Source of the DNA: an uncultured Colwellia sp.
GTDB lineage: Bacteria; Pseudomonadota; Gammaproteobacteria; Enterobacterales; Alteromonadaceae
Assembly (NCBI GenBank): GCA_913063325.1
Contig: CAJXYE010000024.1
Span: forward strand, 1-61,563
Direction of reading: 5' to 3'
DNA length: 61,563 nt
The notes under the pieces were generated by a model. It saw nothing but the letters and a program-made list of their open reading frames with translations, had not been told where the DNA came from and made no database searches. A program made the position numbers and the translations under genes. Positions 35,213 to 43,546 of this stretch are shown one piece after another (the stretch's first letter is position 1; every line of letters starts with the position of its first letter).

Positions 35213-35287
35213 TTAACTAACGATATGAATACCAAAGCGACTAATTTATTGATCACTTTCAAATAAACAAATGGCCTACTAAATTGT

Positions 35288-35419
35288 TTAACGCAATATA
35301 CCATCATCTAAATGAACGATACTTCGACTACGTTTAGCAAACCTCTAATCGTGCGTAACCATACAAATAGTTCTGCCTTTCTCATTAAGTTCAGCAAATA
35401 AATCCATAATAGCGCAGGC
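35288..35419 (-). pseudogene. remnant of an ABC transporter ATPase gene (LolD/MacB-like 3' end)
   Basis: On the minus strand the frame from about 35419 reads AIMDLFAELNEKGRTICMVTHD, a stop (35345-35347), then RFAKRSRSIVHLDDGILR and a final stop (35288-35290). This is the end of an ABC ATPase of the lipoprotein/macrolide exporter class, after Walker B and with the switch His (THD). An in-frame stop replaces the residue after THD. Nothing of the rest of the gene remains. It is an old fragment, not a functional gene. Confidence 0.75.
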
Positions 35420-35432
35420 AAAGAGTAAACTC

Positions 35433-35460
35433 ATTCGCATTTTGCTATTCGCAATTTGCA
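35433..35460 (+). promoter_or_regulatory. putative enhancer (UAS) element, copy 2
   Basis: TCGCATTTTGC (35433-35443) then GCAATTTGC (35451-35459). The centre is about 77 bp upstream of the -24 element at 35532. The 9-mer is shared with the elements at 25802, 40791 and 47378. Confidence 0.6.
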
Positions 35461-35531
35461 TTTTATGCTCCTTTTCGATCTCCAATAGAACACCTACAAT
35501 GTAAGTTATTGATATTTAATTCTATTATTTA

Positions 35532-35547
35532 TGGCGCAAACATTGCA
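35532..35547 (+). promoter_or_regulatory. sigma54 promoter of the STAS-OmpA-export unit
   Basis: TGGCGCAAACATTGCA fits TGGCRC-N5-TTGCA with GG and GC 10 bp apart. It is the best of the sigma54-type promoters here. The first gene starts at 35585, 38 nt on. Confidence 0.8.
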
Positions 35548-35584
35548 ATACCTACTGTGTATTAACTTAAAAGGTGGGTTTGTT

Positions 35585-35935
35585 ATGTTAAATGAAACTT
35601 ATAAAATAAATAACGATTTTATTATTAAACTTAACGGAAACTTTGATGCCGATTCGGTCAAGCTTATGAAAGATGATATAGAAGCGTACAGTAAGTTTAG
35701 TACCAATATCATATTCGATCTCGAGCAAGTACCGTTTATCGACTCATCAGGTATTGGTGCAATCGTTTATCTATATAAAAGGATGGCTGCTAAAGGCTTT
35801 AGTGTTTCCGTCACTGGATTAACACAGCAACCACTCGAGCTATTTCAAATGCTATTTTTAGATAAAACAATCAATTGTTACCAAAGTATCAACTGTTACT
35901 TTGAAACATCTCCCAACTTGCAAGTTGCCAGCTAA
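35585..35935 (+). CDS. STAS-domain protein (SypA-like)
   Basis: A 116-residue single STAS domain of the anti-sigma-antagonist type. The conserved phospho-site loop is VPFIDSSGIGA (49-59), Ser 54/55. SypA of V. fischeri is a STAS protein of this kind whose serine phosphorylation controls biofilm formation. I chose ATG 35585 with AAAGGTGG before it; the upstream ATG at 35531 lies in the sigma54 promoter. First gene of the unit; it overlaps the OmpA gene (TAATG). No RsbW/SypE-type kinase partner is in the window. Confidence 0.88.
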   Translation: MLNETYKINNDFIIKLNGNFDADSVKLMKDDIEAYSKFSTNIIFDLEQVPFIDSSGIGAIVYLYKRMAAKGFSVSVTGLTQQPLELFQMLFLDKTINCYQSINCYFETSPNLQVAS

Positions 35936-36780
35936 TGAATACTAATCCTGTTTTGGTGTCACTATGCGCTGTCATGGCATTATCAGCATGTAGTACATCA
36001 AAAACATCAACATCCAATGTTCAACTATTATCAAATGTTGAAATATCTGAAAAGTTAAACAAAGCGCAAATGAAAATTTATATTACCAGCGCAGAGTCTC
36101 AACTATTAAGACTAGAGCAACAAGAATCTAAACGATGTATATCAGGGCAATTAGCTATCGCACAATCCTATTTAACACGTGCAAGAGCAGAACATAATGC
36201 CGAAATGGAAAAAGATGCTTTTATAACCTTGGTCGATTTTGACCGGCAAATTCGTAAAATAAATTGTATAAATCACTATATAAATGGTCAGTTAGGTTGT
36301 GGTTATTCCAATAAAAAAACAGTACTTAAACGTTGGTACGATGAAGGTGATTACAATCAATGTGAAGATTCATCAATAGCTAAAACAGGAATTGAGGAAA
36401 AGGAGACTACTGAAAAAAATAATATAGTAATTACTGAAACATTGCATGATTTTAACCAAGACAAAATAAAACCCATATATTACCCCTCACTCAATAAACT
36501 GATTGAATTAATTAAAAGTTATCCTAATTCAACATTGCTCATCATCGGACATGCAGATAGCAAAGGTAGCGCTACCTATAATAGTCAATTAAGTAAAAAA
36601 CGAGCGCAAAGCGTTGCAAACTATTTTATTGAACAAGGCATTGAGTCTTCACAAATTATTGTAAAAAACAAAGGTGAAGAAAATATTAGGGAAGTTGAGC
36701 ACAGTGATATTTCAAGAGTATTTAATCGCTACACCTCGATCACCTTATTTTTAAATACCAGCGGTAAAAAGGATATTTGA
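35935..36780 (+). CDS. OmpA-family lipoprotein (SypB-like)
   Basis: A 281-residue lipoprotein (lipobox LSAC, C19). A helical N-terminal part with four or more cysteines precedes a C-terminal OmpA-like domain (about 165-275) with LLIIGHADSKGSATYNSQLS and KKRAQSVANYFIEQGI, the peptidoglycan-binding pattern. It should link the outer membrane to peptidoglycan near the export machinery. The start overlaps the STAS gene stop. SypB is the counterpart in the syp locus. Confidence 0.9.
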   Translation: MNTNPVLVSLCAVMALSACSTSKTSTSNVQLLSNVEISEKLNKAQMKIYITSAESQLLRLEQQESKRCISGQLAIAQSYLTRARAEHNAEMEKDAFITLVDFDRQIRKINCINHYINGQLGCGYSNKKTVLKRWYDEGDYNQCEDSSIAKTGIEEKETTEKNNIVITETLHDFNQDKIKPIYYPSLNKLIELIKSYPNSTLLIIGHADSKGSATYNSQLSKKRAQSVANYFIEQGIESSQIIVKNKGEENIREVEHSDISRVFNRYTSITLFLNTSGKKDI

Positions 36781-36782
36781 CC

Positions 36783-38888
36783 ATGTGTAAATTATTAATA
36801 GCAATGCTGAGTTGTATATTTGTTATGAATAATGCTCAATCAGCTGAAATTATCATTCGTTCTGGTGATGTACTACAAATTGAAATCCCCGGTGAAATTG
36901 ACTTTGAAAAGCCCTTTCAAGTAAAGCGTGATGGTACGCTCAAATTACCTGAAATAGGTAACGTTTCAATTATTGGTAAAACACTAACACAAGCAAACAA
37001 AGATCTAGCCAAACTGTTAGGTGAAGAGTATCGCGCCATCAATAATTTTAAAGTGTACTTAATTGAAAGACGGGTACCTATTCAGGTATTAGGCTTTGTT
37101 AAAGTACCAGGAATGATTGATTTACCAGAAGACGGTAATATACAAATGGCGCTTCAGCAAGCCGGCGGAGCTAAAGCAGGCGCTCAATTAGATAGAATAC
37201 AGTTAAATCGTCAAGGCAAGGTAACCATCTTTGATTATAAAAAGTACTTGGACACAGGTGATTTTTCAATTTTACCGACCATAGAACCCTTAGATGTCGT
37301 CTTTGTACCCGCCTCGCCTTTAATTGGTAATGTTCAAATGGACTTTGATGCAGCAACACTATCTGCCAGTGGTGATGGCTCAGAGGCCGAAACAGCAATT
37401 AAAGTATTTGGTGAAGTACTCAGACCTGGCGTATTCTCTTTTAAAGAAGGAAATACAGTGGTCGATATGCTAATGAGAGCTGGCGGCGTCACTCGGTATG
37501 CAGGTGTTGAACATATCCGGGTCATTAACAACGGTTCACCTGAGCTCTTTGATTTAAAAACCTATTTGGATACTGGCGATGCCTCTCATATGCCAACAAT
37601 CATGCCCGGTTCAACCTTATTCGTTCCTATCCAAGAAGAAGAAGTTAAAAGTGGTTTGCGTACCGTTTATGTTATGGGCGAGGTTTTTAAGCCCGGGGCA
37701 TATGAAGCGCCAGCAGGGACAAAGTTTTTTGATATTTTAGCCAATGCTGGTGGTCCTACTCGTTTTGCCGAGTCGAGAAAAATTAGAATTATTCGCGTAA
37801 CAGGGGAAGTTGATGCTTTCGATTTACAAGCTTATACCGAAGGATTAACCCAAGTAACGACACCGACAGTTTCGCCGGGTGATGCTATCTTTGTCCCTGA
37901 AAAAACTGACATGAATGAAAAGTCTTGGCTTAAAATCACGCCTGATAGATCGATTCGAATAATGGGAGCTGTAAAAAAACCGGGTCGATACGAATGGGGG
38001 GATGAGATGAGTTTTCTTGATATTTTAGCGCACGCCGGTGGGCCTACTCAAGATGCTGATATGTCCCAAGTAAGGGTACTAAAAAAAGGACAGTCAAAGC
38101 GAATGGAGCCTTTCGATTTAGACAACTTCATCACAGAAGGGGGCGACTTCTCCTTGTTGCCTAACGTTGCAGCAGGTGACACTATTATTATCAGTGAACG
38201 ACCACGTGATGTTATCGATAATAAAGCTCGCTGGTTACGTCAATCGCAAGAGTCATCAATATATGTTTTCGGGCAAGTAGGCCAACCAGGACGTTATGCC
38301 TTTAATAATAAATTACATATTTTAGATATACTTTCAGCTGCTGATGGACCTAATCAACATGCAGATATTCATAATATAAAAATTACTCATCGTAATAAAT
38401 ATCAAAGTAAAGTAAGCACCCTTGATTTAGGTTTATACTTTGAAACTGGCGATGAAACTTTATTACCGCAAGTAAAATCAGGTGACACTATTTATGTGCC
38501 AGAAAGAAACAAACCATGGATTGACAATAAAAAAGAACAAACTGTAAGAATAATAGGCGCGGTAGAAAAACCTGGACGTTACAAGTTTAGCGCTGACATG
38601 ACCATTTTAGATATTTTAGCCGAAGCAGGAGGACCCACTCAAACCGCTTATTTAGAAAAAATTATGGTCGTAAATATTTCACGAAGTAAAAAAGAAGAAA
38701 ACATCAGCCAAGCCTTTGACTTAGAAGAATTTATTGAGCATCCGGACTTCACCAAACTACCATTGGTGCGTGTGGGGGATACAATATTTGTACCTGATGT
38801 ATCTCAAAGTAATTGGAATGTTTTTATGGCTAATGTCAAAGATATGCTTAGCGTTGTCTCACTGGTTGCCATTGTTGGAGGGCTATAA
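36783..38888 (+). CDS. polysaccharide export protein with six SLBB repeats (SypC/Wza-like)
   Basis: A 701-residue secreted protein with a signal peptide (about 1-21, NAQSA). It has a Poly_export domain (about 22-100: SGDVLQIEIPGEIDF, VKRDGTLKLPEIG) and then six SLBB repeats, each opening with a V-G-V-KPG-like strand (VLGFVKVPG, VFGEVLRPG, VMGEVFKPG, IMGAVKKPG, VFGQVGQPG, IIGAVEKPG) and each ending near a GDTIFVP strand. Wza has two SLBB repeats, so this one is far longer. It lacks the lipobox of Wza. It probably forms the periplasmic and outer membrane exit channel. The C-terminal hydrophobic segment may be a membrane anchor. Confidence 0.92.
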   Translation: MCKLLIAMLSCIFVMNNAQSAEIIIRSGDVLQIEIPGEIDFEKPFQVKRDGTLKLPEIGNVSIIGKTLTQANKDLAKLLGEEYRAINNFKVYLIERRVPIQVLGFVKVPGMIDLPEDGNIQMALQQAGGAKAGAQLDRIQLNRQGKVTIFDYKKYLDTGDFSILPTIEPLDVVFVPASPLIGNVQMDFDAATLSASGDGSEAETAIKVFGEVLRPGVFSFKEGNTVVDMLMRAGGVTRYAGVEHIRVINNGSPELFDLKTYLDTGDASHMPTIMPGSTLFVPIQEEEVKSGLRTVYVMGEVFKPGAYEAPAGTKFFDILANAGGPTRFAESRKIRIIRVTGEVDAFDLQAYTEGLTQVTTPTVSPGDAIFVPEKTDMNEKSWLKITPDRSIRIMGAVKKPGRYEWGDEMSFLDILAHAGGPTQDADMSQVRVLKKGQSKRMEPFDLDNFITEGGDFSLLPNVAAGDTIIISERPRDVIDNKARWLRQSQESSIYVFGQVGQPGRYAFNNKLHILDILSAADGPNQHADIHNIKITHRNKYQSKVSTLDLGLYFETGDETLLPQVKSGDTIYVPERNKPWIDNKKEQTVRIIGAVEKPGRYKFSADMTILDILAEAGGPTQTAYLEKIMVVNISRSKKEENISQAFDLEEFIEHPDFTKLPLVRVGDTIFVPDVSQSNWNVFMANVKDMLSVVSLVAIVGGL

Positions 38889-38889
38889 T

Positions 38890-39585
38890 ATGCAAGAATT
38901 ACCTATTCATTATGCTGAAGTTGAAGCGATTTACAATCAAACTATAGGCTCAGGTTATAGAACATTAGCCATTACATCGGCTAAAGCTGGAGAAGGTAAA
39001 TCCACGGTTGCTCAAGCGCTTGTTGAACGAGCGCAAGTTGTTGGAAAAAAGATTTTACTGGTTGAGATGAACACCTTTAACCCTGTTTTATCACAAGCTT
39101 TACGACAATCAATAACCACGCATGTTACAGCAAATGAAATTATCACAGTTGAAGGTAAAGGATATAGCTTACTCCCAGCTCCACAAAATATCAGTGATGT
39201 TCTACATTATCGAGAAAGCCACTTTTTACTTGAATCTATACAAAAATGGTTAGCCGATTTTGATTGTATTGTTTTTGACTCTTCATCATTAACTTCACTC
39301 AACCAGAGTAATATACCTGCAGAGATTATTTGTGACGTATGTGAAGGAACAATACTGGTAATTGAATCAGGAACAACACCAGCTAACTTGATACAAGAAA
39401 GCGTTGAAAAGCTTAAACTAAAAAAAGTTAACTTAATTGGTTCGATAATAAACGATAAAAACAATCCTTCCTTATTAGCCGAATTACAAAGAGAAACCTA
39501 TCGTCTTGAACATTTGTTTCCTCGCTTCATGGCTAATCTTAGAAAGAAACTTGCCGGTCTAGTGCTACTTAATATTTCTATCTAA
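38890..39585 (+). CDS. CpsD/BY-kinase-like ATPase (SypD-like)
   Basis: A 231-residue cytoplasmic P-loop protein. Walker A AKAGEGKST (31-39), Walker A' ILLVEMN (55-61; Glu where Asp is common) and Walker B CIVFDSS (126-132; lacking the usual DTPP). The C-terminus has no tyrosine cluster, the auto-phosphorylated tail of true BY-kinases. It probably drives the Wzz-like protein as a separate ATPase, or is a degenerate kinase. ATG 38890 is 1 nt after the export gene stop. The stop codon overlaps the start of an element-derived sequence (see 39575), so the tail may have been cut. Confidence 0.82.
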   Translation: MQELPIHYAEVEAIYNQTIGSGYRTLAITSAKAGEGKSTVAQALVERAQVVGKKILLVEMNTFNPVLSQALRQSITTHVTANEIITVEGKGYSLLPAPQNISDVLHYRESHFLLESIQKWLADFDCIVFDSSSLTSLNQSNIPAEIICDVCEGTILVIESGTTPANLIQESVEKLKLKKVNLIGSIINDKNNPSLLAELQRETYRLEHLFPRFMANLRKKLAGLVLLNISI

Positions 39586-39680
39586 GAAGCGACACCAATG
39601 CAGCGCCCTTATCGAAATTAATAACGACGAAGTAAGCCTTTAACTTTTATTTGGTACTCGCCCTTGGCCGCTTTATTAAG
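39575..39680. repeat. fragment of a family 2 MITE-like element
   Basis: CTAAGAAGC, AATTAATAACGACG and TAAGCCTTTAA match the interior of the element at 22402-22712 (CTAAGAAGC, AATCAATAACGATG, TAAGCCTTTAA in the same order). Both terminal repeats are gone. The first matched bases include the stop codon of the ATPase gene. Confidence 0.6.
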
Positions 39681-39692
39681 GTAAGGTATAAG

Positions 39693-40685
39693 CTACTTTT
39701 TAAAATCTACTTGAGTTTTGATAGCGTAATGATCAGACCAGCTAAATTTGTTAATACGTTGCCGAACACAAATATTAGTGGGTTTTGATACAAAAAAATG
39801 GTCAATGGCTACACCCAAGAAAGAAGTAACGTAGCGCTGGTTTGGCCATGAATTAACAAATTCAGTATTCATGCCCTGCTTCAATAAATTTATTCGATTT
39901 GAATGTTTTGAAATATTTAAGTCCCCTATGACTAATGAACGACTCATTAATAAATTATTTACTTGGGAGCCCTCAACTGATGGACCATGCATTAGTGAGG
40001 TTTTAAGCGCATAGTTTAATTGGTATAAGGTTTGATTCCTGCTTCGCCAAAAATTTTCATTACGTGGTGACGGGGGATGTAAAGTGTATAAGTGGATGTC
40101 GGTTAATGGTAAATGCCATTGACTCGCGATTAAAAATGCACGATGACCATTTTTGTAATACTTAATATTAGAAAAAGCATAACGGCTAAACAGTAATTGA
40201 TCGCTATAAACTTGTTGATGCACATTTTCACCACGAATAAAATAGGGGTAATAAGGACTTAACTTTTCGATAATTTGTTGTTTTGAGTGCTGACTCACGC
40301 CTTGCAGGGCTATTAAGTGGTATTGCTTAGCAATAAGGTGCTCTATCAATTCACTGAGTTCATGCTCCTTTTCGCTATACTTGATGTTGAATTGGAAAAA
40401 AGTAACTGAGTCACTACATGCTAGGTTAGTTAGACTGATGGTATTATTTAAAAATATTACCAAAATAAAGTTAACTAAAAAACCACTTAAGTAATAACTT
40501 AAACTATGCAGGTATGAGAAAAAGTTACTTAGTATTAACATCAAGAAACTAAAAATAACTAATATAATGAGGGGACTTGATAAGATATTTTCTAACCACC
40601 AAGGCGAGTGAATAGGCCTTAACAACAACCAAATTAGACTTGGCATTAATATTAGTATTAGCCCTACGATTAACCTCATTTCCAT
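39693..40685 (-). CDS. membrane-anchored endonuclease/exonuclease/phosphatase (YafD-like)
   Basis: A 330-residue protein with about three N-terminal membrane helices (residues 5-95) followed by an EEP-fold domain. GDLNIS and SWSDHYAI give the Asp-Asn and the Asp-His of the active site; HLYTLHPPSP is typical of this group. The metal-binding Glu of the first motif (usually LQEV) is replaced: here LQGVS. Activity is therefore uncertain. ATG 40685 follows GAGGTGG. It lies leftward, against the direction of the whole polysaccharide locus, and is not part of it by coding sense; it is probably an insertion between two units. Confidence 0.78.
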   Translation of the reverse strand: MEMRLIVGLILILMPSLIWLLLRPIHSPWWLENILSSPLIILVIFSFLMLILSNFFSYLHSLSYYLSGFLVNFILVIFLNNTISLTNLACSDSVTFFQFNIKYSEKEHELSELIEHLIAKQYHLIALQGVSQHSKQQIIEKLSPYYPYFIRGENVHQQVYSDQLLFSRYAFSNIKYYKNGHRAFLIASQWHLPLTDIHLYTLHPPSPRNENFWRSRNQTLYQLNYALKTSLMHGPSVEGSQVNNLLMSRSLVIGDLNISKHSNRINLLKQGMNTEFVNSWPNQRYVTSFLGVAIDHFFVSKPTNICVRQRINKFSWSDHYAIKTQVDFKK

Positions 40686-40790
40686 CGTTTTTACCACCTC
40701 ATAAAAATAATATTATCTATCATCATTTGATTCTAGCTCAAAAAATAGAAGCTTACTGATTACCACTACCCATCTCTCTGTCATTTCGAA

Positions 40791-40828
40791 TTTGCTTTGC
40801 AAAGCTCTCGCACTTTGTGCAATTTGCG
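40791..40828 (+). promoter_or_regulatory. putative enhancer (UAS) element, copy 3
   Basis: TTTGCTTTGCAAAGC (40791-40805) and TTTGTGCAATTTGC (40814-40827) hold the shared 11-mer TTGCTTTGCAA and the 9-mer GCAATTTGC (40819-40827). The sigma54-type promoter is 330 bp downstream, but 267 bp of that is the inserted element at 40862; without it the spacing is about 63 bp, as at the other copies. Confidence 0.62.
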
Positions 40829-40861
40829 AATAATAATTCATTTTTTAGATATCGCGCCACT

Positions 40862-41128
40862 TATACCCAAGCGACTTGAAGATGCTAGTTTCAGGATGCC
40901 TGAACTTAATATGATCAAGGCGTCTCTTTTTATTAATGGTTATTCCCTTAAAAAAGGAGACAACGAAGTGCATGCTTAGTTCAGACATCCCAGCAGGGCT
41001 GGTTTAAAAACGATTTATGCCGCGTTATTGATTTCGATAATGGAACAACCATTTTCTTCAATCAAAGCCTTGCGTAAATACGTTTTTAATTCCAGCTGAA
41101 TCCTGCATCTTCATATTGCTTGGGTATA
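40862..41128. mobile_element. MITE-like element, family 1, copy D (267 bp)
   Basis: It begins TATACCCAAGCGACTTGAAG and ends with the imperfect inverse (CTTCATATTGCTTGGGTATA), about 24-bp terminal repeats. The interior matches the copy at 6558-6823 (GGTTATTCCCTTAAAAA, GTTATTGATTTCGATAA, AATTCCAGCTGAA). It lies between the upstream element at 40791 and the promoter at 41153. No conserved coding frame. Confidence 0.82.
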
Positions 41129-41152
41129 CCCCCTACTAATTTCTTTTTTAAC

Positions 41153-41168
41153 TGGCCTAGATTATGCA
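41153..41168 (+). promoter_or_regulatory. sigma54-type promoter of the glycosyltransferase-flippase unit
   Basis: TGGCCTAGATTATGCA: TGGC at -24 and TGCA at -12 with GG and GC 10 bp apart. It lies 36 nt before the ATG at 41204. Confidence 0.65.
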
Positions 41169-41203
41169 ATTTCAACGTATAAGACGTTTAGCAGGGGTTT
41201 ATC

Positions 41204-42244
41204 ATGACAACAGAAAATCTAAAAATAGTATTATTGCTTGATAGTCGAGATTATGGTGGCATCGAAACGCATGTAGCTAATCTTGCTAAAGGCCTTCATA
41301 AATCAGGTCATAGCGTGCAAATTATTTTATTGAATAACTATGGAGAACATCCTGTTTTTGAGTCAGAGGAATTCCTTCGCTCAATACTAATAAAATTAGA
41401 TGGTAGTATTAATGCGCTATATAAATTATTAAAAAACTCAAAGGTGAGTCTTGTTCACACCCATGGCTATAAAGCCGGAATTATTGGTCGAATTAGCTGT
41501 AAGTTAACCCACAAAGCGGTAGTTTCCACCTTTCACTCTGGTGAAAAAGGCAATATTAAAATTAGATTATATTCATGGTTTGACCGTATAACAGCCCATT
41601 TTTATCCCTGTATCTGTGTATCTAAACAAATCAAAAAATCAGTAAATTCAACCGCTGAGGTAATTCAAAACTTTGTTGAGTTACCTGCTAAGTCATTTAA
41701 AACTACCATACCCGCAACTCAAGTAGCCTTTGTCGGACGCTTAAGTTATGAGAAGGGTCCCGATGTATTTATCCGTTTAGCTAAACAATTACCACAGTAC
41801 ACTTTTTCAATATATGGCGATGGACCTATGCTAGATGAGATAAGTGCTACTGCGTCTGATAACGTGGAATTAGCGGGACATGTAACATCAATGATCCCAC
41901 ATTGGCCCAAGATAAGCCTGTTATGTATTACCAGTAGAGAAGAGGGTTTACCACTCGTAGCGATTGAAGCACTCGTTAGAGGAATTCCTGTTATTAGTTT
42001 TGATATTGGTGGAATTTCATCTGTGGTTATCAATGATCTTAGTGGCTGGTTAATCGCACCATTTAACGAAAAGTCTTTTATTGAATCAATTAAACAGGGT
42101 CAGACATTATCAAAGACACAAAGAAGTAAAATGTCCTTGTTTAGTTATTTACACATTAGAAATAACTTTTCTTGTAACACCGTTATTCCTCAGATATTTA
42201 ATGTTTACCAAAAAGCATTAATAAGGGGGCCACATGCTAAGTAG
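41204..42244 (+). CDS. GT4-family glycosyltransferase (SypH-like position)
   Basis: A 346-residue GT-B enzyme. The donor loop is SRDYGGIETHVANLAKG, and the C-terminal signature is SREEGLPLVAIEALVRGIPV (EX7E). FVGRLSYEKGPDVFIRLAKQ is the start of the C-terminal domain. It is probably cytoplasmic and adds one sugar to the repeat unit. The last 11 nt overlap the flippase gene. First gene of the third unit. Confidence 0.9.
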   Translation: MTTENLKIVLLLDSRDYGGIETHVANLAKGLHKSGHSVQIILLNNYGEHPVFESEEFLRSILIKLDGSINALYKLLKNSKVSLVHTHGYKAGIIGRISCKLTHKAVVSTFHSGEKGNIKIRLYSWFDRITAHFYPCICVSKQIKKSVNSTAEVIQNFVELPAKSFKTTIPATQVAFVGRLSYEKGPDVFIRLAKQLPQYTFSIYGDGPMLDEISATASDNVELAGHVTSMIPHWPKISLLCITSREEGLPLVAIEALVRGIPVISFDIGGISSVVINDLSGWLIAPFNEKSFIESIKQGQTLSKTQRSKMSLFSYLHIRNNFSCNTVIPQIFNVYQKALIRGPHAK

Positions 42245-43544
42245 TAGATATAAAAATCTATTAAACCAATCGGCCCTTTATGGTTTAAGCATATTTCTGA
42301 TGAAGGGTATTTCTTTGGTAATGCTACCTATATACACCAGCTACTTAATGCCATCAGACTACGGTCGATTAGAGGTTTTGGTGGTATTTTCTAATATTGT
42401 ATCCATCGTTTTAGGCTTTGGTTTAGTCGAAGCATTATATCGGTTTGTCGGTTTAGCTAATGGTATTGAACAAAAACAACGCCATGCAGCCGAATGTTTA
42501 TTAGTCGCCGGCGTAATAGCACTTATTTCTTATGCGATTTTCCATTTCTATTCTAAAGCGTTACTGCCTTTTTTACCGGGAGATATTACAGAAAATGAGC
42601 TTTATTTACTTGGCGTAGCATTATCTTTTGGTGGATTAATAAATATTCCATTAGCCTGGTTACGCATTACTGAACGAGCTGGATTATTTTTCACTATTAC
42701 GATGTTAAAAGTAGTACTACAAGTGTCACTTACTTTTTATTGGCTGATCAATGGATGGGGAATCACCAGTATTTTAGCCGCTGGCGCTGTCTCTTCAGTC
42801 ATTGTTGCAATAATCTTATGTATTATTCAATTAAAAGAAACAAGGATAAGTTTTTCTATAAACCACCTTAAATGCATCGTCACTTATGCAGGTCCTATTT
42901 TTATTGGTGGTGCGGCGACATTTACTTTATCTGGCATGGACAGGTGGCTACTCGCTGATTATTTTGGTGCCACCCAAATTGCTGCCTATGCCATCGCAAT
43001 CAAGTTCGCCTTAGTCCCTGCTCTGCTTATTCAACCCTTTACACTTTGGTGGTTTCCTAAACGTTTTTCGGTGCTTAAAGAATATGACGGTAAAAATATC
43101 AATGCACATTTTGCTGTTGTTGGCGCCATCATTTCAGTACTTATATGCGGAGTCCTCGGCCTACTAGGACCGTTACTTATTCAGCATTTAACACCTGTCG
43201 CTTACCATGGCGCAATTGTTATTCTACCTTGGTTATTGCTTTGCACCTTATTAAAGATGTTATCTGACCTATTAAATCTGGGTTGTTTCGTAGAAAAAAG
43301 CTCAAAAGTACAGATGAATATTAATTTAGTAGCCAGTGCCGTTGGTGGATTGTTACTGATACTTTTAGTACCACTATTTAGCGTCAATGGCGCATTAATA
43401 GCGCTTATTGTTGCAGGGTTCACCCGACTAGTACTTTTCTATTATTTCAGTCAAAAGAAGATCTACTTGCCGTACAAGTTTGGTTATTTATATCCGGCAA
43501 TTAGCGCTGCTGTTGTCGCCACCTGGTTTGGGCAAGTGAGCTAA
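42234..43544 (+). CDS. Wzx-type polysaccharide flippase (SypK-like)
   Basis: A 436-residue integral membrane protein with about 12-14 TM helices (MKGISLVMLPIYTSYLMPSD near the start; IISVLICGVLGLLGPLLIQ and VASAVGGLLLILLVPLFSV later). The MATE/MVF-type layout matches the PST/Wzx family that flips the undecaprenyl-linked repeat unit across the inner membrane. Its start overlaps the upstream glycosyltransferase gene and its stop lies 2 nt before the next gene. Confidence 0.9.
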   Translation: MLSSRYKNLLNQSALYGLSIFLMKGISLVMLPIYTSYLMPSDYGRLEVLVVFSNIVSIVLGFGLVEALYRFVGLANGIEQKQRHAAECLLVAGVIALISYAIFHFYSKALLPFLPGDITENELYLLGVALSFGGLINIPLAWLRITERAGLFFTITMLKVVLQVSLTFYWLINGWGITSILAAGAVSSVIVAIILCIIQLKETRISFSINHLKCIVTYAGPIFIGGAATFTLSGMDRWLLADYFGATQIAAYAIAIKFALVPALLIQPFTLWWFPKRFSVLKEYDGKNINAHFAVVGAIISVLICGVLGLLGPLLIQHLTPVAYHGAIVILPWLLLCTLLKMLSDLLNLGCFVEKSSKVQMNINLVASAVGGLLLILLVPLFSVNGALIALIVAGFTRLVLFYYFSQKKIYLPYKFGYLYPAISAAVVATWFGQVS

Positions 43545-43546
43545 GC

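Noticed and set aside
40797..40979. 60-codon open frame
   Set aside because: Begins in the upstream element and runs into the inserted element at 40862; not conserved with the copy at 6558.
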